Below, in pieces: positions 17,186-25,387 of a stretch of 64,000 nt of DNA (positions are counted from its first letter, which is position 1; every line of letters starts with the position of its first letter). The stretch comes from an uncultured Flavobacteriaceae bacterium (GTDB lineage: Bacteria > Bacteroidota > Bacteroidia > Flavobacteriales > Flavobacteriaceae). Made by a program: the position numbers and the translations under genes. Location of the stretch: NCBI GenBank assembly GCA_943788695.1, contig CALSRG010000001.1:744001-808000 (forward strand), read 5' to 3'. The notes under the pieces were generated by a model. The model searched no databases, was not told where the DNA came from, and worked only from the letters and a program-made list of their open reading frames with translations.

Positions 17186-19569
17186 ATAAAAAACCCTACA
17201 TTTTTTTCATCTTTTACTGTTTCTCTGTATCAGTAATTGCACAAAACCCAAACCGATTTTTTGAGGATGTATATAAGACACCTCAAGGATTAGATGTCGT
17301 TGTAAGTGATGGCCTTTATAAATTGAAATTTTATTCTCAAGAAATCATCGAAACGGCCTTTATTCCAAAGGATCAAAGTTATGTTGATGCCTCACATGCG
17401 GTTGTTATGACACCTGAAAATGTCAAGACGATACTGATTCAAAAGGAAAATAATATCGTTTTAAAATCTGATGGTCTTTCTGTTAAGATTCAAAAAGTGC
17501 CATTCCAGATATCCTATTGGTATAACGGCAATCAAATCATTTCTGAAAAATCGGGATATTTTAAAACTCCAACTCATGAGACATTGCAGTTTAATCTAAC
17601 TACAGATGAAGTGCTTTACGGCGGAGGTGCTCGGGCGTTAGACATGAATCGGCGTGGGCATAAGTTGGAACTATACAACCGTGCGCATTATGGCTACGAA
17701 ACCGAAAGTGAGTTGATGAATTATACCATGCCTCTTGTTTTGTCTTCAAAAAAATACATGATTCATTTTGACAATGCGCCAATCGGTTTTTTGGATCTTG
17801 ACAGTACACATGATAACACCTTAACTTATGGTACTATTTCTGGGAGGAAAACCTATCAGGTCGTGGTTGGTAATTCGTGGGAACGTTTGATTGATAATTA
17901 TACAGATTTAACTGGAAAACAACCTATGCCTCCACGATGGATCTTAGGCAATTTTTCTAGTCGCTTTGGTTACCATTCACAAGCTGAAACCGAGTACACT
18001 GTAAATCAATTTGAGAAAGAGGGAATTCCTTTGGATGCCGTGATTCTTGACTTGTATTGGTTTGGCAAAGATATTCAAGGCACTATGGGAAATTTAGAGG
18101 TCTATAAAGACTCATTTCCAGATATGGTTGGCATGATCAAACGCTTTAAGCAGAAGGGTGTCAAAACAGTATTAATTACCGAACCATTCGTTTTGACCAC
18201 TTCTAACCGTTGGGAAGAAGCTGTGCATAACAACGTACTTGCCAAAGACTCAATTGGAAACCCTTTTACGTATGATTTCTATTTTGGAAATACTGGACTG
18301 ATAGACATTTATAATCAAGATGCTAAACGATGGTTTTGGAATATTTATAAGGATCTTATTGATATTGGTGTTGATGGTATTTGGGGCGATTTAGGTGAGC
18401 CAGAGGTGCATCCGTCAGGGCTATTGCACGCCACTGGAACTGCGAACGAACTGCATAATGTTTATGGTCATGATTGGTCCGCTTTGGTCCATGATGGTTA
18501 TGCTAAAGATTTTCCAAACAAAAGACCTTTTATACTGATGCGAGCTGGTTACTCAGGCTCACAGCGTTTTGGAATGATACCTTGGTCGGGTGATGTTAAT
18601 CGAACTTGGGGAGGATTACAAAGTCAACCAAAAATTGCCATTCAAATGGGACTGCAAGGATTGGGGTATATGCATTCAGATTTAGGTGGATTCGCTGGAG
18701 ATAATCTCGATGACGAACTCTATACACGTTGGCTTCAGTATGGTGTATTTCAACCAATTTATCGGCCACACGCTCAGGAGCAAGTTCCAAGCGAACCGGT
18801 ATTTCGAGCCAATCAAGCCAAACAGTTGGCCAAAAAAAGTATTGAACTGAGGTATCAAATGCTTCCTTATAATTATAACTTAGTTTTCGAAAATCACACC
18901 CAAGGAATTCCGCTGATGAGACCTCTCTTTTTTGAGGGGGATGAGCCAATTTTGTCAACCCTTTCAGAAACGTACTACTGGGGAAATGATTTCTTGGTTA
19001 CACCTGTATTGACCGCAAACTCATCTGAGATTGAAGTGCATTTTCCTTCAAATTCCTTTTGGTTTGACTTTTATACCGATCAAAAAATTGAAGGTGGTCA
19101 ATCTAAGATGATAAAAACCAAAACAGCTTCAATCCCAACTTATGTGCGTTCTGGCGCTTTTATTCCATTGGTTAAGCCCACACAATCTACCGACCAGTAC
19201 GATTTAAATTCATTTGATTTGCATTATTATCATGATGCAAGTATCAGCTTTAGCGAGCGTTCATTTTACAACGATGACGGTTCAACTAATAACGCTTTTG
19301 AAAAAGGCATGTACGAGTCCATTGGAGTGTCTTTTGATCATCATAAAAAAATATCAAAAATTAAATTTGAAGCGGAAATAGGTTCACATTATGATGCAGT
19401 ATTAAAAACGATCAACTTGGTTATTCATAATTGGGACGATCAACCTAAACGCATATCGATAAATGGTAAAAAAATTAAAAATGCATCTTTTAATGACAAC
19501 ATGCACGTGCTCACTATTCCAGTGCAATGGAATACACTCAAAGATTTAACATTAAAAATTAAACACTAG
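17182..19569 (+). CDS. GH31 alpha-glucosidase (SusB-like role)
   Basis: An exo-acting alpha-glucosidase that releases glucose from malto-oligosaccharides, exported by a Sec signal (MNKKPYIFFIFYCFSVSVIAQ). The open frame reaches back to 17131, but the ATG at 17182 gives the signal peptide and the standard ATGA overlap with the preceding stop. The N-terminal beta-sandwich (about 25-240) precedes the barrel. The nucleophile lies in GIWGDLGEPE (Asp about 403) and the acid/base in PWSGDVNRTWGG (Asp about 471). MHSDLGGFAG and RPHAQEQ also match the family. The 795 residues end in C-terminal beta domains. Members of GH31 can also be alpha-xylosidases; context favours glucan. Confidence 0.93.
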   Translation: MNKKPYIFFIFYCFSVSVIAQNPNRFFEDVYKTPQGLDVVVSDGLYKLKFYSQEIIETAFIPKDQSYVDASHAVVMTPENVKTILIQKENNIVLKSDGLSVKIQKVPFQISYWYNGNQIISEKSGYFKTPTHETLQFNLTTDEVLYGGGARALDMNRRGHKLELYNRAHYGYETESELMNYTMPLVLSSKKYMIHFDNAPIGFLDLDSTHDNTLTYGTISGRKTYQVVVGNSWERLIDNYTDLTGKQPMPPRWILGNFSSRFGYHSQAETEYTVNQFEKEGIPLDAVILDLYWFGKDIQGTMGNLEVYKDSFPDMVGMIKRFKQKGVKTVLITEPFVLTTSNRWEEAVHNNVLAKDSIGNPFTYDFYFGNTGLIDIYNQDAKRWFWNIYKDLIDIGVDGIWGDLGEPEVHPSGLLHATGTANELHNVYGHDWSALVHDGYAKDFPNKRPFILMRAGYSGSQRFGMIPWSGDVNRTWGGLQSQPKIAIQMGLQGLGYMHSDLGGFAGDNLDDELYTRWLQYGVFQPIYRPHAQEQVPSEPVFRANQAKQLAKKSIELRYQMLPYNYNLVFENHTQGIPLMRPLFFEGDEPILSTLSETYYWGNDFLVTPVLTANSSEIEVHFPSNSFWFDFYTDQKIEGGQSKMIKTKTASIPTYVRSGAFIPLVKPTQSTDQYDLNSFDLHYYHDASISFSERSFYNDDGSTNNAFEKGMYESIGVSFDHHKKISKIKFEAEIGSHYDAVLKTINLVIHNWDDQPKRISINGKKIKNASFNDNMHVLTIPVQWNTLKDLTLKIKH

Positions 19570-19597
19570 TAACGAATCAATTAAAATAAAAAACAAC

Positions 19598-21013
19598 ATG
19601 AATAAATTCATAATTCTTACATGCTCTATTGTTGCATTTTTTGGTTGTAAAAACCAACAAAATGAGATTGAAAAATCTGCTCCAACTGTTACCGATGCTA
19701 TGATTGAAACAGCTATCATATATGAGGCAAATATCCGTCAGTATTCTCCAGAAGGGACGTTTGACGCGTTCACCAGAGATATTCCACAGCTTAAACAATT
19801 AGGCGTTAAAGTGATCTGGCTTATGCCTATTTTCCCTATTTCAATGACCAATAGAAAGGCCAAGGGTGATTTGTTTATACACGATATCGAAAATCCGAAA
19901 GAGCGAGAAAAGTACTTGGGAAGTTATTATGCGGTATCAGATTTTAAGGCTACAAATCCTGAATTTGGCAATATTGAAGATTTTAGAAAATTAGTTCAAA
20001 CGGCTCATGACAATGATATGTTTGTCATTCTTGATTGGGTCCCAAATCATACTGGATGGGATCATTATTGGATCACCGAACGACCAGATTTTTACACAAA
20101 AAATGAGACTGGTCAAATTACTGATCCACTAAATGAGGATGGCACTTCTCGAGGTTGGCAGGATGTTGCTGATCTGAATTATGACAATTTGGAGCTCCAT
20201 GAAGCCATGATCGCCGATATGAAATATTGGGTTGATAAAGAAGGTGTTGATGGCTTTCGTTGTGATGTTGCAGGATCCGTTCCAGTATCTTTTTGGAAAA
20301 AGGCGATTCCGCGCTTGGAAGCTGATAAACAACTCTTTATGTTGGCTGAGGCCTATGAACCTGAACTGCTCCAAGGATCTGAAATGTTTGACATGTGCTA
20401 CGCTTGGGACGGCCACCATCAAATGAATATGATGGCGAAAGGCGAGCAAGATGCGGCAGGTTTTGGAGATTATCTAATGGCATTAGCTGACCGTTATGAG
20501 CCTGATGATATTTTGATGAATTTTATCACCAATCATGATGAAAATTCATGGAACGGCACTGTTAAAGAACGTTTTGGAAATGCTTCTGAGGCTTTACTAG
20601 CTTTGAGTTATCTAACACCGGGCATGCCGCTAATTTACTCTGGTCAGGAGTATGACATGTCTCATCGTTTGAAGTTTTTTGAAAAAGATTCAATTCCAAA
20701 AATTAAAAATAAAGTTTGGCCTTTACTCGAAAAATTAGCGGTTCTTAAATCAACACATCCTGCACTTAACGGTGGAAAAAACCCTGCAACTTTGACACTT
20801 ATAGAATCTGGCAATCCTTCAGTGTTGTCATTTAAGAGAGAAAAGGAAGACGATACTGTTGCATTTGTTATGAACGTTTCAGCTGAGCCACAACAATATC
20901 AATCTATAGAAGCCGGGTCGTATATTGATGCTATGACCAATGATAGCTTTTTTAGTGATGGAGAATCTTTATTGACTCTCGAGCCTTGGGCCTATTATAT
21001 TTTGATTAAATAA
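19598..21013 (+). CDS. GH13 alpha-amylase-family lipoprotein
   Basis: A second compact GH13 enzyme of the plus arm, 471 residues, anchored as a lipoprotein (lipobox AFFGC, Cys 17). The barrel starts almost at once (IYEANIRQYSPEGTF), with no N-terminal accessory domain. Catalytic residues are Asp223 in GFRCDVAG, Glu251 in MLAEAYEP and Asp314 in FITNHDENSW; DWVPNHTGWD is region I. This pattern is seen in alpha-amylases of Bacteroidota alpha-glucan loci. It follows the GH31 gene by 28 bp and is closed by a strong terminator, so it is the last gene of the operon. Confidence 0.92.
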   Translation: MNKFIILTCSIVAFFGCKNQQNEIEKSAPTVTDAMIETAIIYEANIRQYSPEGTFDAFTRDIPQLKQLGVKVIWLMPIFPISMTNRKAKGDLFIHDIENPKEREKYLGSYYAVSDFKATNPEFGNIEDFRKLVQTAHDNDMFVILDWVPNHTGWDHYWITERPDFYTKNETGQITDPLNEDGTSRGWQDVADLNYDNLELHEAMIADMKYWVDKEGVDGFRCDVAGSVPVSFWKKAIPRLEADKQLFMLAEAYEPELLQGSEMFDMCYAWDGHHQMNMMAKGEQDAAGFGDYLMALADRYEPDDILMNFITNHDENSWNGTVKERFGNASEALLALSYLTPGMPLIYSGQEYDMSHRLKFFEKDSIPKIKNKVWPLLEKLAVLKSTHPALNGGKNPATLTLIESGNPSVLSFKREKEDDTVAFVMNVSAEPQQYQSIEAGSYIDAMTNDSFFSDGESLLTLEPWAYYILIK

Positions 21014-21045
21014 AAAAAAAGCGCCTTTCAAGGCGCTTTTTTTTT
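21014..21045. terminator. Bidirectional intrinsic terminator
   Basis: GCGCCT (21021-21026) pairs with AGGCGC (21031-21036), flanked by seven A before and nine T after, so a U-tract follows the hairpin in either direction. It lies directly after the GH13 stop codon and 14 bp beyond the stop of the convergent minus-strand gene, and can serve both. Confidence 0.9.
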
Positions 21046-21059
21046 GACAAAGGAATCAA

Positions 21060-21488
21060 TTAGTGTGTTGCTGGTTTTTGAAAAGCATTGTAAGCCATTC
21101 CAGCAAGGGCACCCATAATTAGATAATAGACAACGCTTAAAGCTGCATCATATATCGCGCCAGTTAGTTCCATTAGATTGGTCATACTGAAACTGATCAA
21201 AGCATAAGAAATTCCGAAAAGTGAAATCAATAAGCCATATTTTAAGCCGTGTAATGCACCGTGTTTGCCACGAGCCCATTTGCCGTAAATTGTTGAAAAT
21301 GCAAATCCAGTAATAATACAAGCCAAGACCATCAATACCATGTCAGGTTGACTCTTCTCAACATATTGAGCACTGCCTTTATGATTTTGTAATAAAGGGC
21401 CGCCGATAACGTCCCAAAGCAAATAACCTCCAAAATAAGCCTAAATGGAAGTAAGGAGGGTAGAAATAAGGTTAGGTTTTGAAAACAT
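21060..21488 (-). pseudogene. Small membrane protein gene interrupted by an in-frame amber codon
   Basis: Read from the ATG at 21488, the frame runs M-F-S-K-P-N-L-I-S-T-L-L-T-S-I, meets TAG at 21441-21443, then continues A-Y-F-G-G-Y-L-L-W-D and stays open for about 125 more codons to 21060. The whole reads as one protein of about 142 residues with four hydrophobic segments and a G-rich first helix split by the stop. A single TGG to TAG change at residue 16 explains it. Only a TTG at 21422 could restart translation, and it would remove half of the first helix. I do not recognise a functional family; related small four-helix proteins are common in Bacteroidota. Sequencing error is possible. Confidence 0.7.
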
Positions 21489-21611
21489 AAAAATAAATTT
21501 AGGGTTAATAGAATTAAATTTAGCTATTTTTTTTTAAATCGATTTGTTGGTGTCGCGTATTTAAGACTCAACAATGTGTTATTGAGATTCTTTATCAATG
21601 ATGGGAAATGT

Positions 21612-21619
21612 TATCTTTG
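21612..21619 (+). promoter_or_regulatory. -7 box TATCTTTG of mvaD
   Basis: A perfect match to TAnnTTTG, ending 7 bp before the ATG at 21627. Transcription would begin at or within a few bases of the start codon, which suggests a leaderless or nearly leaderless mRNA. The nearest upstream TTG (21582-21584) is 27 bp away, further than usual. Confidence 0.6.
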
Positions 21620-21626
21620 CAGCAAT

Positions 21627-22715
21627 ATGTTAGAAAATGTTTTTTTACCCAACTACGAGGGCAAAGAATTGTCAGATCAAACTTTTTCATGGTCTGTACC
21701 AAGTAATATTGCACTAGTAAAATATTGGGGAAAGCGGGCAGTTCAAATTCCTGAAAACGCTTCTGTGAGTTTTACCCTTTCAAATTGTAAGACAATTACA
21801 AGCCTGCATTACAATTCAAATAAATTGACCGACTCTAAATTTTCGTTTGACATATTTGTAGATGATGTTTGGAATAAATCGTTCCGCGCGAAAATTGAGA
21901 GCTTTTTTGAAAAGGCAGTTCCTTTTCTTCCTTTTTTGACTGACGGACACTTCGAAATAAGAACGGCCAATACATTTCCGCACAGCTCGGGTATTGCTTC
22001 TAGTGCAAGTGGTATGGCTGCTTTGGCTTTATGTCTTATGTCTTGTGAAAAGACATGCTGTCCAGATCTTTCGGAAGAGTTATTTTTTAAGAAAGCATCA
22101 TTTTTAGCACGACTTGGTTCTGGAAGTGCTTGCCGAAGTATTGAAGGTCCATTAGTCGCTTGGGGTAAGCATAAAGACATTCCTGGCAGTTCCGATCTGT
22201 TTGGTACAACATTGAAAGCGTCGGTTTGTGAAACCTTCACAAATTATCAGGATACCATACTGATCGTTGAAGAAGGACAAAAACAAGTTAGCAGCACTCT
22301 TGGCCACAACTTGATGCATGGCCATCCTTTCGCTCAAAAGCGTTTTGAGCAAGCAGAGCATAATGTGTCAGATTTATTAAAAGTTATGATACAAGGTGAT
22401 ATGGATCAGTTTATTAGAATCGTAGAATCAGAAGCATTGTCGCTTCATGCTATGATGATGACAAGTAATCCAGCATATGTACTAATGCAGCCGCACACTT
22501 TGAGTATTATTAAAGCTATTTGGGATTTTCGAAAAACGACAGAGGTACCTCTCTGTTTTACATTAGATGCAGGAGCAAATGTTCACTTGCTTTATCCATA
22601 TGAATTCAAAAATGAGGTTTTAAATTTTATTGAAGCGGAATTGGTGGTATATTGTCAAAACGGTCGTTATATTTGTGATGCGACAGGTGTAGGCGCTCAA
22701 CAACTAAAAGTATAA
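21627..22715 (+). CDS. mvaD: Diphosphomevalonate decarboxylase
   Basis: Last step of the mevalonate pathway: ATP-dependent decarboxylation of mevalonate diphosphate to isopentenyl diphosphate. The GHMP-kinase fold is shown by the N-terminal SNIALVKYWGKR (substrate and ATP contacts), the glycine/serine loop PHSSGIASSASGMAALA (about 118-134) and the GSGSACRSIEGPLVAWG segment. A C-terminal LDAGANVHLLYP is also typical. The open frame begins at 21576, but the ATG at 21627 gives the expected N-terminus and lies just after a perfect -7 box. A mevalonate-kinase-type gene follows 8 bp downstream. The length of 362 residues is usual. Confidence 0.93.
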   Translation: MLENVFLPNYEGKELSDQTFSWSVPSNIALVKYWGKRAVQIPENASVSFTLSNCKTITSLHYNSNKLTDSKFSFDIFVDDVWNKSFRAKIESFFEKAVPFLPFLTDGHFEIRTANTFPHSSGIASSASGMAALALCLMSCEKTCCPDLSEELFFKKASFLARLGSGSACRSIEGPLVAWGKHKDIPGSSDLFGTTLKASVCETFTNYQDTILIVEEGQKQVSSTLGHNLMHGHPFAQKRFEQAEHNVSDLLKVMIQGDMDQFIRIVESEALSLHAMMMTSNPAYVLMQPHTLSIIKAIWDFRKTTEVPLCFTLDAGANVHLLYPYEFKNEVLNFIEAELVVYCQNGRYICDATGVGAQQLKV

Positions 22716-22723
22716 TCCACATC

Positions 22724-23650
22724 ATGAAAGGTCCTTTATTTTACGCAAAAATTCTTCTATTTGGAGAATATGGAATAATAAAAGATTCTAAAGGATTATC
22801 TATTCCGTACAACCATTTTAAAGGAGGTCTTAAAAATTTTCCTTGCGCATCACAAGATGCTGAAATATCAAATGGTGAAATCAAGAAGTTTTCAGTCTAT
22901 TTAAAAACGTTAGATCCGCAATTGGTTCGTTTCGATTTTGATTCTTTGGAAGTTGATATCGAAAATGGCTTGCATTTTGAATCTTCAATTCCTCAGGGTT
23001 ATGGTGTAGGTAGCAGTGGGGCTTTGGTTGCGGCCATCTATGAGAAGTATGCTCAAGATAAAATAACTGTTTTAGAAAATTTAAGTCGTGAACGGCTGAT
23101 GAAATTAAAAGCTGTTTTTTCAGCGATGGAGTCTTATTTTCACGGTAATTCATCTGGCTTAGATCCATTGAATAGTTATTTGAGTTTACCTATTTTAATA
23201 CATTCTCAAACGCATGTCACGCCAACTGGAATCCCAAGTCAAGGTAAAGGTAAGCGCGCTGTATTTTTACTTGATAGTGGCGTTGCTGGTGAAACTGCAC
23301 CAATGGTCAAAATTTTCATGGAGAGCATGAAAGAAACAGCATTTCAAAACATGCTCCAAAATAAGTTTATTAAACTTACAGATGCTTGTGTTGACGACTT
23401 TTTATCTGGTAATATAAAAGGATTGTTTTCAAACACTAAAGCTCTTTCGAAAGTTGTTCTTGGTCACTTTAAACCCATGATTCCTATGAAATTCCATCAA
23501 ATTTGGAAAAAGGGAATTGATACTAATGGTTATTATCTTAAACTTTGCGGGTCAGGTGGTGGGGGCTATTTTTTAGGTTTTACCGAAGATATCGATCAAG
23601 CTAAAATTTTGCTTAAAGATTATAAGCTTGAAGTGGTCTACCAATTTTAA
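22724..23650 (+). CDS. GHMP kinase, mevalonate kinase type
   Basis: Probably phosphorylates mevalonate with ATP. The 308 residues show the three GHMP motifs: N-terminal YAKILLFGEYGII (residues about 7-19), the ATP loop PQGYGVGSSGALVAAIY (about 91-107) and C-terminal KLCGSGGGGYFLGF (about 272-285). SSGLDPLNSYLSLPI provides the likely catalytic Asp. Its place between mvaD and a prenyltransferase supports mevalonate or phosphomevalonate as substrate; sequence alone does not separate those two. It is translationally close to both neighbours (8 and 11 bp). Confidence 0.85.
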   Translation: MKGPLFYAKILLFGEYGIIKDSKGLSIPYNHFKGGLKNFPCASQDAEISNGEIKKFSVYLKTLDPQLVRFDFDSLEVDIENGLHFESSIPQGYGVGSSGALVAAIYEKYAQDKITVLENLSRERLMKLKAVFSAMESYFHGNSSGLDPLNSYLSLPILIHSQTHVTPTGIPSQGKGKRAVFLLDSGVAGETAPMVKIFMESMKETAFQNMLQNKFIKLTDACVDDFLSGNIKGLFSNTKALSKVVLGHFKPMIPMKFHQIWKKGIDTNGYYLKLCGSGGGGYFLGFTEDIDQAKILLKDYKLEVVYQF

Positions 23651-23661
23651 AAACGCGCAGC

Positions 23662-24546
23662 ATGACATCTCAACGTCCACATGTGCTGCTAAAGTTCATA
23701 AGCCTTTTTTCTGTTGTTAGGGTTAATAACATATTTCTAATGGTTTTGGCTCAATATTTAGCAGCCATTTATGTTCTCAACGGTTCGCTCAGTTTCAAAG
23801 AAGTTTTATTCGATAAAAGCTTGATTCTAATTGTTTTTTCTTCTGCAGCCTCTATTGCGGCGGGCTACATCATCAATAATTTTTACGATCGTAAAAAAGA
23901 CTTCATAAACCGACCCCATAAATCAATGATTGATAGTATGGTTAGCGATCAAACTAAGCTCGGTGTTTTTTTCGCAACATCTGCATTAGCAGTTGTTTTG
24001 GCTTATATTGTTTCTGTTAGAGCATTGTTTTTTTTCGGCTCCTATATTTTTGGCATGTGGATTTATTCGGCATTTCTAAGAAGGTATCCGATTTTGAGTA
24101 ATATCATTTCCTCTTTGTTGGTGGTGACCCCATTTTTGGCAATTACTATCCATTATCGCAGCTTTGATACGGTAATTTTTGTCCAAGCATTTTTCTTGCT
24201 TTTATTATTATCTTCAAAAAAAATAGTAAAAGACATGAAGAGTTTACAAGGTGATATGGCAGCCAATTTGCTTTCCATTCCTTTAAAGTACGGCATACGA
24301 TCGAGTAAAAATTTATTCTATGGTCTTCTATTTTTCGTAGAAGCCGTTAGCCTATGTATTGTCAATTATTTTTTAATAGGTCACATGATATATTACTTCT
24401 GGCTTAGTGCCTTAGTTGTGCCTTTTATGATGTTTCTTATGAAGAACGCCACCACCACACGTCAATTTTGGTTGATAGACAATACTTTTAAGGTATGGGT
24501 GGTTATAGGAGTGCTAAGTCTAGCGTTGTTTGATGCAACAATTTGA
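23662..24546 (+). CDS. UbiA-family prenyltransferase
   Basis: An integral membrane enzyme of 294 residues with about eight hydrophobic segments that would transfer a polyprenyl group to an acceptor. The first Asp-rich motif is readable as NNFYDRKKDFINRPHK (about 73-88), the usual NDxxDxxxD with N in place of the first D. A second, KKIVKDMKSLQGD, lies near 190. Bacteroidota members beside mevalonate genes are often named geranylgeranylglycerol-phosphate geranylgeranyltransferase by similarity. The acceptor cannot be read from sequence. The operon position after mvaD and the kinase suggests use of the isoprenoid product. Confidence 0.8.
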   Translation: MTSQRPHVLLKFISLFSVVRVNNIFLMVLAQYLAAIYVLNGSLSFKEVLFDKSLILIVFSSAASIAAGYIINNFYDRKKDFINRPHKSMIDSMVSDQTKLGVFFATSALAVVLAYIVSVRALFFFGSYIFGMWIYSAFLRRYPILSNIISSLLVVTPFLAITIHYRSFDTVIFVQAFFLLLLLSSKKIVKDMKSLQGDMAANLLSIPLKYGIRSSKNLFYGLLFFVEAVSLCIVNYFLIGHMIYYFWLSALVVPFMMFLMKNATTTRQFWLIDNTFKVWVVIGVLSLALFDATI

Positions 24547-24586
24547 TGAACAACAATTGATTTGATATTACCGAGAGGGAATTGAT

Positions 24587-24594
24587 TATCTTTA
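24587..24594 (+). promoter_or_regulatory. Candidate -7 box of the RsuA-like gene
   Basis: TATCTTTA matches TAnnTTTG in 7 of 8 positions. A TTG at 24562-24564 lies 22 bp upstream, near the spacing of a -33 element. The ATG at 24611 is 16 bp downstream. Confidence 0.45.
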
Positions 24595-24610
24595 CAGCTA
24601 AATTGATATC

Positions 24611-25387
24611 ATGCCAGGCGCAAGAAAACCACAACAGCGAATACGTAGAAAAAAAGCAGACAATACGTCAAAACCTGCTGATGATGGCACTATTCGCTTA
24701 AATAAATACATCTCCAATTCAGGGATGTGTTCACGTCGTGAAGCAGATATGCATATTTCAATTGGAAGCGTGACGGTGAACGGGAAAGTTATAGTGGAGA
24801 TGGGTTATAAGGTAAAACCGGAGGACGAGGTCCGGTTTGATGGTGCTCGTGTTCAACCCGAAAAAAAACTGTATGTACTTCTAAACAAACCTAAAGGTTT
24901 TGCCACTACAAGTAGTGATGCCAAAGGCAAAACAGTGATGGATCTTGTGGCAAATGCAGGGGGTGGCATTCGTCCAATTGGTCGGTTGGGAAGAAGCTCG
25001 ACAGGACTATTATTGTTTACAAATGATGATATTATTGTTCAAAAATTTACCAATTCTAAAACTGGTGTAGATCGTCTGTTTCACGTTCACTTAGATAAGA
25101 ATTTGACCTTTGATCATCTCAAAGCGATTCGTGATGGGATTAAGGTAGATGGTGAGATGATTCAAGTTAGCGAAGTGTCATACATTAAGGGTGCATCCAA
25201 AAATGAAGTCGGTATTAAAATCAAAAACACGGGTAATGGTATTCTTCGGAAATTATTTGATCATCTAAAATACGATCTTATCAAATCAGATTGTGTCATG
25301 ATAGGCAGCTTAACCAAGAAAGATTTGCCTCGCAGTCGTTGGCGTCACCTTACAGAGCTCGAGCTGAATAGCATTAAGATGATGTAA
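24611..25387 (+). CDS. RsuA/RluB-like pseudouridine synthase lacking the catalytic Asp
   Basis: By fold an rRNA pseudouridine synthase: a basic N-terminal tail (1-25), an S4 RNA-binding domain (about 28-80, IRLNKYISNSGMCSRREAD) and a synthase domain (about 85-255, VLLNKPKGFATT). The universal GRLD motif that carries the catalytic Asp reads GRLG here (Gly127, in IGRLGRSSTGLLLF). The later GRNRxVRRMF motif is also altered, to TGNGILRKLF. The codon is GGA, two changes from either Asp codon. The rest of the fold is intact, so the protein is probably made and may bind RNA without modifying it. Its stop overlaps the convergent glycosyltransferase gene by 14 bp. Confidence 0.85.
   Translation: MPGARKPQQRIRRKKADNTSKPADDGTIRLNKYISNSGMCSRREADMHISIGSVTVNGKVIVEMGYKVKPEDEVRFDGARVQPEKKLYVLLNKPKGFATTSSDAKGKTVMDLVANAGGGIRPIGRLGRSSTGLLLFTNDDIIVQKFTNSKTGVDRLFHVHLDKNLTFDHLKAIRDGIKVDGEMIQVSEVSYIKGASKNEVGIKIKNTGNGILRKLFDHLKYDLIKSDCVMIGSLTKKDLPRSRWRHLTELELNSIKMM

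Noticed and set aside
18596..18958. A 120-codon minus-strand open frame inside the GH31 gene.
   Set aside because: Antisense shadow of a conserved catalytic domain; composition does not resemble a real protein.
21809..22240. A 143-codon open frame on the minus strand inside mvaD.
   Set aside because: It lies fully antisense to a conserved enzyme gene, has no recognisable protein pattern and no promoter or neighbour support.
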